Shown here: piece after piece, positions 13,257-17,468 of the stretch
Layout: each line of letters begins with the position of its first letter
How positions within the stretch are numbered: position 1 is the stretch's first letter
Assembly: GCA_031268255.1 (NCBI GenBank)
Contig: JAIRXO010000117.1
Coordinates: forward strand, 1 to 17,468
DNA length: 17,468 nt
From: Spirochaetaceae bacterium
GTDB lineage: Bacteria; Spirochaetota; Spirochaetia; Treponematales; Breznakiellaceae
Direction: 5' to 3'
Made by a program: the position numbers and the translations under genes
The notes under the pieces: model-generated
The model's input: the letters and a program-made list of their open reading frames with translations, nothing else
What the model was told of the DNA's origin: nothing
The model's database searches: none

Positions 13257-14315
13257 TTAGAAGAGCTTTAATACATTGTTGACCGGCCCGTGCAGGAAGG
13301 CCTCAAACATGTGGCTTGCCCCCTGGGCAAGATACCGCTGCAGTTTGGCTACATCTTTAATATCGCTTCCGGCTACGGCGAACTCTATGGCGCTGCCGTG
13401 TTTGACTTTACCCCATTTAAAGAGAGAGTTAATATCGAGAATACGCTCCCCGTCATAGTATATGAACACTTCAAGCTGGGGATTTTTTGCTTTATAACTT
13501 GCTACAATACGCTTCCAGGCTTCCACGTTCCCGTTATGGAAAAGTTCGTTCTGCACCACCACGGCATAGCGGGGGGTCATCTTGACCGGGCCCTTTGGCG
13601 CCGTTACCGGAGGCGCCGAAGCGGTTACTACCGGGGCGGCGACGCGCTGCGCCTCGGGCGCCGGGGCTGCCGGACGTCCCCGCCCCCTGCCCCGCGCCGG
13701 GGCTTTGGGAGCCTTTGCTTTTGCCGGTTTGCGGCCCCGTCTGGAGGCCTTTTCAGGCTCCTCCGCTTTTTTGAGCTTTCTGACCGCGAAATTCCCCCGC
13801 AAAATAGCCGGGGGAGCCTTTGTCTTTACGCCTTCAAACAGGCCCGCGGCGATTTCGGCGGCTGTGGTACAGGCGTCATCGGCAGGGGATCCTCCCTTTC
13901 CGGCGTATACCACCAGAAGTTCCCGTTTGCGGAGCTGGCCAAGGCCGGCCAGTTCTTCGGCGTTTTTGGGATTGGCAACCAAAAGCCCCATTTCAGGATG
14001 ATGATAGGCCACAATGAGATCAACACCCTTCCATTTCGCGAATTCCCCGGCCAGGGCCGAAGGTTCGGCGATTACGGATTTAAGGTTTGAGGACACTGTC
14101 CGGTAACCCATTTTATCCACCAGTATCATGTGTAAAAGCAGGGCCGCCCTTTCGCCTGAAAGGTCCTCGTCTCCCAGTTCAAACAGGGTATCACCAAGGT
14201 TTTTGGTATTTCCAATGGCATCCACCACGCCTATGGTCTTTTTGATCTGCCTGACAGCCGAATTAAAACCAGAACGGGTGGAGAGAATTTCAAGATTCGT
14301 TCCGTCATTAACCAT
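13257..14315 (-). CDS. Two-domain protein with AT-hook-like linker and HPr-like C-terminus
   Basis: This is a 352-residue cytoplasmic protein. Residues 1-165 form an alpha/beta domain that I do not recognise (GVDLIVAYHHPEMGLLVANP, RELLVVYAGKGG). Residues about 186-246 are a low-complexity K/R/P/A linker with RRGRKP (192-197) and RGRGRGRP (208-215), which resemble AT-hook cores. Residues about 249-332 align by eye with HPr: strand, NELFH near the active-site position (His260), helix, then YYDGERILDINSLFKWGKVKHGSAIEF against the HPr ...NGK...KSIMG....KG..I.I segment, and a final helix after AGSD. The HPr His-x-Arg-Pro motif is not kept intact. Strong AGGAGG site; the gene lies between cfpA and the PPDK-like gene, behind the terminator at 14334-14363. 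The HPr assignment is tentative. Confidence 0.8.
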   Translation of the reverse strand: MVNDGTNLEILSTRSGFNSAVRQIKKTIGVVDAIGNTKNLGDTLFELGDEDLSGERAALLLHMILVDKMGYRTVSSNLKSVIAEPSALAGEFAKWKGVDLIVAYHHPEMGLLVANPKNAEELAGLGQLRKRELLVVYAGKGGSPADDACTTAAEIAAGLFEGVKTKAPPAILRGNFAVRKLKKAEEPEKASRRGRKPAKAKAPKAPARGRGRGRPAAPAPEAQRVAAPVVTASAPPVTAPKGPVKMTPRYAVVVQNELFHNGNVEAWKRIVASYKAKNPQLEVFIYYDGERILDINSLFKWGKVKHGSAIEFAVAGSDIKDVAKLQRYLAQGASHMFEAFLHGPVNNVLKLF

Positions 14316-14325
14316 AATTTTTTGT

Positions 14326-14331
14326 CCTCCT
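14326..14331 (-). promoter_or_regulatory. Strong ribosome-binding site directly behind a terminator
   Basis: AGGAGG on the minus strand stands 10 bases before ATG 14315 and within 3 bases of the T-run of the hairpin at 14334-14363. There is no room for a promoter between them. Confidence 0.7.
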
Positions 14332-14333
14332 AG

Positions 14334-14363
14334 AAAAAACGCCCCCGTCTATCGGGGGCGTTT
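14334..14363 (-). terminator. Intrinsic terminator inside the cfpA operon
   Basis: AAACGCCCCCG (14337-14347) and CGGGGGCGTTT (14353-14363) pair over 11 bases with a 5-base loop. On the minus strand the stem is followed by T6. It comes 25 bases after the cfpA stop and ends only about 19 bases before the next start codon. It probably ends most cfpA transcripts and lets a minority read through. Confidence 0.8.
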
Positions 14364-14388
14364 CGGTTTGTCAACCGATTACCAGCGT

Positions 14389-16452
14389 TTAGATTTCTCT
14401 CAGGGCTCCGCCGCCGCGGCGTCCTGAACCGGCTTTCCGGCCCCTGCCGGATTTGGCGCCGGCTTTCCGGCCCCTGCCGGGTTTGGCGTCAACTACGCCG
14501 GCCTTTACCCTGCCGCTCTTTGCCGGAGCTTCCAGGGCGGGCGCGCTGGCGCTGGCCGGACCGCCCGCGTTAAGCATATCAAGGTACGCCTGTCCGCCTT
14601 CGCCCGCGGGCCCCTCTTCGGGCAGATCGGCAAAGGACTGATTAATGTCCTGACGTACCGTAGAGCGGCGGCGGCTGAATGACGCGAACGCGGCATCCTG
14701 GAATCCCTTGGACACGCCGTGGAGGAACTCGTTGAGCACGTTGGCCATGGCGTCCAGAGTGGCTTTCTTCCGCTTGATGGAGGTAATGTCCACATCAAGG
14801 AGAAGGCCGGGCTGGATATGGTAGGGATTGATCATGTAATCAAAGCGATAGTATTCCTTCTCAAGGAAGGCAAGCCGGTCCTCCATAACCCGTCTTTCGA
14901 TGGGGTACTTGTAGTCGTACATTTTCTTCATTCTCTCGCGCATGAGGACAATGCGGTGCCGTATCCTGTCTTTTTCGTACAGATAGGTCCGGTTCATGCG
15001 TTCAACTTCGGTGTCGGCTGATTTTACAAAGGAAATCTCGTCCCACGCCTTGTCGATGGCCTCGTACATGGGTTCGCCGGATTTCTCCTTAATCTGCTTG
15101 CGTATGCGTTTTTTGTTCTTGTCGGCCAGGTCCTTAAAATCGGTAACGCCGAAGAAGGGCTTGGAATTCTCGTAGATCACTTCCAGGATATCCCAGAGGT
15201 GGGCTACTTCGATCTCAAAGCTCCTCATCTGCACATCATAGGCTTTGCGGTCCTCAATGAGCTGGGCATTGTCAAAATACCGCATCGTTATCGAATAACG
15301 CTCGTCGGGGAGATTGGCCGGATCGGTATCCTCGTATTCCCGGATCACCAGTTCGCGGGCGTTCTTGAGGTTTTCGATGTACTGGTATCCCATCTTGGAT
15401 GTATCCAGGATGGAGGTGATTGAGTTGATGGCGGTATTAAAGCCCCTGTTGCGGATATTTTCCATATCCACGATCTTCTTGAGGTTTTCCCGCACATTAA
15501 GCTGGTCAAAGTTTTCAGGATCGATTTCGGCCCTGAGGTCCTGGATTTTGTCCATGAGGCTCTTGGCCAGTATGCTGTAACGCTTGGATTTCGGATCATC
15601 TATCTTGTCGTCGGTGTAGTCCTCGATTTTGTTCATCTTCTTGAAGATGATCTCGCTGTCAGACAGTTCCTCAAGACCGTCCTCTATCCTCGTGTCCTTT
15701 AGCTTTTCGATTTCCTTGTCCAGGGCGTCGATGATAAATTTGGAGAGAAGGTCCTTGATGAGGAAAGCCACGGTGGACTGATAGTGGAAGATCGGGCTGA
15801 TAAGCTCCGAGTCGAGGATGTTTACAGAAAGTTTTACATCCGTTACGGTCTTGGGCTTTACAAGATTATCCTTGAAGGCGCACTTGACGATGGAATAGGC
15901 GTTTTCGCCCCGGATAAAGGCGCCGGTATCGGTCTTTTGCCTGAGCAGGCTGTTTGTCAGATTTTCCAGGTCATTGACGCCCCGCTGAATGTGTCCCTGC
16001 AGGTGGCCGTACATGTTGACCATGGATTTTTCGATTTCGCCGGTGTTGAACTTATCAGCGCCGCCGACCTGATCGAGGAGATCCGCCACCTCTTTGGGGG
16101 TATAGCGGGCAAGAACTTTGGTTTCTTCACCGTCTATAAAATTACGGACCTTTTTTACCATCTCATCTTCAGTCGTTACAATGTAACGGTTGAACATGTT
16201 CTGGTAATTCTGGTTAAAATAGTTATACAGCTTCTCTTTGACGCCGCCCATGATGTCAAGACGTTCCAAAGCGTCTTTGGGCAGGCGAGAGATAAGGTGG
16301 TGAAGAACCTTGTTGGATTCTTCCTCGAGAAGTTGATTAACTTCTTTCTGCTGATCCCGGTATTCCTGGGCTAGCGAATTCCGCGAGCCTACAGCACTCG
16401 GTTTTTCCGGATGAAAAACATTCGGGCTCTTGGGCAGGTCGATGGCTCCCAT
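14389..16452 (-). CDS. cfpA: Cytoplasmic filament protein A (CfpA)
   Basis: CfpA is the structural subunit of the ribbon of cytoplasmic filaments running under the inner membrane of treponemes; loss in T. phagedenis/T. denticola is known to disturb chromosome segregation and cell division. The 687 residues are close to the T. pallidum protein (about 678). The protein is strongly charged and mostly helical/coiled-coil from about residue 20 to 600, with no signal peptide or membrane segment (MGAIDLPKSPNVFHPEKPS at the N-terminus). The C-terminus, after an S/A/P-rich spacer, is basic and repetitive: AKPGRGRKAG (656-665), AKSGRGRKAG (666-675), then SGRRGGG. AAGGAG precedes ATG 16452 and a near-consensus promoter lies 42 bases upstream, fitting an abundant protein. 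I recognise the family from its sequence character, length and neighbours. Confidence 0.88.
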   Translation of the reverse strand: MGAIDLPKSPNVFHPEKPSAVGSRNSLAQEYRDQQKEVNQLLEEESNKVLHHLISRLPKDALERLDIMGGVKEKLYNYFNQNYQNMFNRYIVTTEDEMVKKVRNFIDGEETKVLARYTPKEVADLLDQVGGADKFNTGEIEKSMVNMYGHLQGHIQRGVNDLENLTNSLLRQKTDTGAFIRGENAYSIVKCAFKDNLVKPKTVTDVKLSVNILDSELISPIFHYQSTVAFLIKDLLSKFIIDALDKEIEKLKDTRIEDGLEELSDSEIIFKKMNKIEDYTDDKIDDPKSKRYSILAKSLMDKIQDLRAEIDPENFDQLNVRENLKKIVDMENIRNRGFNTAINSITSILDTSKMGYQYIENLKNARELVIREYEDTDPANLPDERYSITMRYFDNAQLIEDRKAYDVQMRSFEIEVAHLWDILEVIYENSKPFFGVTDFKDLADKNKKRIRKQIKEKSGEPMYEAIDKAWDEISFVKSADTEVERMNRTYLYEKDRIRHRIVLMRERMKKMYDYKYPIERRVMEDRLAFLEKEYYRFDYMINPYHIQPGLLLDVDITSIKRKKATLDAMANVLNEFLHGVSKGFQDAAFASFSRRRSTVRQDINQSFADLPEEGPAGEGGQAYLDMLNAGGPASASAPALEAPAKSGRVKAGVVDAKPGRGRKAGAKSGRGRKAGSGRRGGGALREI
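14429..14488. repeat. 30-bp tandem duplication encoding the CfpA basic tail
   Basis: Two 30-base units (14429-14458 and 14459-14488) differ at one base (A/G at 14451/14481). In frame they encode AKSGRGRKAG and AKPGRGRKAG. Each unit also contains CCGGCCCCTGCCGG, a near-palindrome. Copy number may vary between strains. Confidence 0.85.
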
Positions 16453-16487
16453 ATCCTGACTCCTTAAAAAAAATTATTTTGTTCCTG

Positions 16488-16504
16488 ATTGTTATTCTAA
16501 CAAT
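16488..16504. promoter_or_regulatory. Palindrome over the cfpA -10 box, candidate operator
   Basis: ATTGTTA-TTC-TAACAAT has perfect 7-bp arms and contains the whole inferred -10 hexamer of cfpA. A protein bound here would block the promoter. Confidence 0.45.
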
Positions 16505-16522
16505 TCTTTTCTATCATATCAA
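16494..16522 (-). promoter_or_regulatory. Strong sigma-70-type promoter of cfpA
   Basis: On the minus strand TTGATA (16517-16522) and TAGAAT (16494-16499) are each 5 of 6 to consensus with the ideal 17-base spacer. Transcription would start near 16487, giving a leader of about 35 bases with AAGGAG. Confidence 0.65.
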
Positions 16523-16663
16523 TATTTTGAATTAAATGTAAAGCCTTTTTTTCATTTTTGGAGAATTTTAGGAATAAAGATAGACAAAAATAAAGGGAAA
16601 AAGACATTTTTAACCGGTTTTTTACCCGGGAAACCGAAATTTTCCAACAAGCCCATGTTTTCA
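16523..16663. other. AT-rich divergent intergenic stretch, no gene seen
   Basis: The stretch between the cfpA promoter and the promoter of the exported VWA-like gene has long A and T runs and no reading frame with a plausible start. A weak 6-bp stem CGGTTT/AAACCG (16615-16620 and 16631-16636) is the only structure noticed. I see no RNA gene. Confidence 0.5.
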
Positions 16664-16693
16664 TTGTTTTTTTTCCCTGAACCATGATAAAAT
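16664..16693 (+). promoter_or_regulatory. Candidate promoter of the VWA-like gene
   Basis: TTGTTT (16664-16669) and TAAAAT (16688-16693) with an 18-base spacer. Transcription would begin at about 16700, on the first of two in-frame ATGs, which favours ATG 16712 as the start. Confidence 0.35.
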
Positions 16694-16711
16694 GTAGTTA
16701 TGGGGAATGTA

Positions 16712-17260
16712 ATGACTTTTGGAAAACGCTTACTCTTTTTGTCAGTTTTGTTTTGTTCCATCCCTGTTTTCGGGGCGGAACGGAGAACCCGCGGCCTTGA
16801 CGTGTATGTCATTTTTGATGATTCAACCATGAACAGCGCGAGCAGGGCCGAGGCGGCAAGCTGGCTTTGCGATGCCCTTATAGACCGGATTTTGCAAAAC
16901 GGGGACCGTCTGGTTCTTTGTTCCGTCCGCGATAGTCCTGAAATTCTCTTTAATAAGGCTATTTCCGGCGAGGACCAGAAAACCGAGGCAAAAAACCTTG
17001 TGCGGTCCATATCCGGCGGCAGGGGGAACGCGAACTACTCCGCGGCCCTCAGGGACGCGGCCAGACGCGACGCGGGGAGGAACATAGCCTATACCCTCCT
17101 CATCGGAGGGGCGGGTATGGGAGCCGCCCAGGAAAACGATGTAGCCGAACTGCTCAGGTTCTCAAAGACCGATAATTTTCCCGGATGGAAAGTAATCACG
17201 GTCGGACTGGGAGTGGATTCCCGCGCCGGACGCGCGGCGGCATCTTACATGAATCGCTAG
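16712..17260 (+). CDS. Exported von Willebrand A-like domain protein with degenerate MIDAS
   Basis: The 182 residues (from ATG 16712; ATG 16700 gives 186) start with a signal peptide: KR, the hydrophobic stretch LLFLSVLFCSIPVF and a likely signal peptidase I site VFG|AE. A cysteine lies in the hydrophobic part, but Phe before it makes a lipobox unlikely. The mature part resembles a VWA fold: LDVYVIFDDSTMNS, a GDRLVLCSV strand, GGRGNANYSAALRDA, YTLLIGGAG and WKVITVGLGVDS. The metal site DxSxS reads D-D-S-T-M, and the later Thr and Asp ligands appear replaced (N/S and G), so metal binding may be lost. GGGGA (16702-16706) serves ATG 16712. By position beside cfpA it may match T. pallidum Tp0750, a VWA-domain protein, from memory. 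Periplasmic or surface location is inferred. Confidence 0.78.
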   Translation: MTFGKRLLFLSVLFCSIPVFGAERRTRGLDVYVIFDDSTMNSASRAEAASWLCDALIDRILQNGDRLVLCSVRDSPEILFNKAISGEDQKTEAKNLVRSISGGRGNANYSAALRDAARRDAGRNIAYTLLIGGAGMGAAQENDVAELLRFSKTDNFPGWKVITVGLGVDSRAGRAAASYMNR

Positions 17261-17273
17261 TTTTATCTATACT
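17244..17273 (+). promoter_or_regulatory. Candidate promoter of the DHH gene
   Basis: CTTACA (17244-17249) and TATACT (17268-17273) are 18 bases apart. Transcription would start at about 17280-17282, on the ATG itself, so the transcript would be leaderless or nearly so. Confidence 0.35.
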
Positions 17274-17281
17274 TTTTACCA

Positions 17282-17468
17282 ATGATGCGGAAGGCCCTGG
17301 ACTTTATACAGCAATACAATTCCTTTTTGCTGACTACCCATGACGGGGCCGACGCGGACGGTATAGGCGCGGAGCTTTTACTCAAAAACATTCTGGAAAA
17401 AACAGGAAAAACAGCCCGAATCATCCATGATCGTCCTGTCTCCGACCGCTTTTCGTTTATGCTTGTTC
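17282..17468 (+). CDS. DHH-family phosphoesterase, N-terminal part (NrnA-like)
   Basis: An open frame begins ATG ATG CGG and runs off the window after 62 codons. The product reads MMRKALDFIQQYNSFLLTTH, then DGADADGIGAELLLKNILEK. TTHDGADADGIGAEL matches the first metal-binding motif of DHH phosphoesterases (THxxxDxDAxGS type), a family with oligoribonuclease/pAp phosphatase NrnA, c-di-AMP phosphodiesterase and RecJ members. The spacing of the motif from the N-terminus fits NrnA-like or c-di-AMP-type enzymes better than RecJ. No ribosome-binding site is visible before the tandem ATGs. The DHH motif itself would lie past the window end, so the subgroup is open. Confidence 0.75.
   Translation, partial: MMRKALDFIQQYNSFLLTTHDGADADGIGAELLLKNILEKTGKTARIIHDRPVSDRFSFMLV

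Noticed and set aside
13290..14090. Plus-strand open frame of 266 codons opposite the HPr-like gene
   Set aside because: Antisense shadow with R/G/F-rich low-complexity product and no ribosome-binding site; the minus frame has a strong AGGAGG and operon context.
14429..14488. Two-copy 30-bp repeat as a CRISPR or mobile element
   Set aside because: The copies are directly adjacent, in frame and code for the CfpA basic tail, so a coding tandem duplication explains them.
15784..16374. Plus-strand 196-codon frame opposite cfpA
   Set aside because: Opposite a recognised gene; its hydrophobic text comes from complementing helical, charged codons.
16497..16685. Minus-strand short frame in the AT-rich region upstream of cfpA
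   Set aside because: It starts in A/T runs, lacks a ribosome-binding site, and its product is low complexity; the region is better explained as divergent promoters.

Overview
The window reads as chromosomal DNA of a treponeme-like spirochaete with moderately high GC. The strongest marker is the 687-residue gene at 14389-16452, which I recognise as the treponemal cytoplasmic filament protein CfpA. Two neighbourhoods recall Treponema pallidum gene order as I remember it: pta followed by a TPR protein and a hypothetical (TP0094-TP0096), and a PPDK-like gene, a hypothetical and cfpA near a VWA-type exported protein (TP0746-TP0750). GC content and codon use look more like the termite-gut treponemes than T. 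pallidum. That placement is inference. No rRNA, tRNA, CRISPR array, transposase or phage gene is visible.

Left part (1-5270). After the last 25 codons of a plus-strand gene comes a tightly packed minus-strand operon, in transcription order yebC, ruvC, ruvA, a receiver/GGDEF-like gene, ruvB, queA. It combines the Holliday-junction RuvABC machinery with the YebC translation-related factor and the queuosine enzyme QueA. The receiver/GGDEF protein is unusual: both its phosphoacceptor pocket and its GGDEF catalytic motif are replaced. A roughly 160-base leader in front of yebC holds three strong hairpins, a fourth short one, and a segment complementary to the yebC ribosome-binding site.

Middle (5270-10560). 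A small four-cysteine zinc-ribbon gene (minus) and a NeuB/SpsE-type sugar acid synthase (plus) diverge from an AT-rich region with an inverted repeat. Next come phosphotransacetylase (pta), a 652-residue TPR protein starting 3 bases after it, and an unrecognised 188-residue protein with its own promoter. The block ends in a plus-strand terminator and then a bidirectional terminator.

Right part (10560-16500). A minus-strand operon, cfpA - HPr-like/AT-hook-like protein - PPDK-like protein, is the most interesting locus. The PPDK-like protein keeps the phosphohistidine and PEP domains but has lost the residues that define the ATP site. The protein upstream of it ends in a domain that I align by eye to HPr, the usual partner of the PPDK relative Enzyme I. 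CfpA and the HPr-like protein both carry basic RGRK/RGRP segments. I propose, as a hypothesis only, a PEP-fed phosphotransfer pair co-expressed with the cytoplasmic filament. A strong hairpin terminator between cfpA and the HPr-like gene should make CfpA far more abundant than the two downstream products.

Right edge (16500-17468). A divergent exported VWA-like protein with a degenerate metal site is followed by the start of a DHH-family phosphoesterase cut by the window end.
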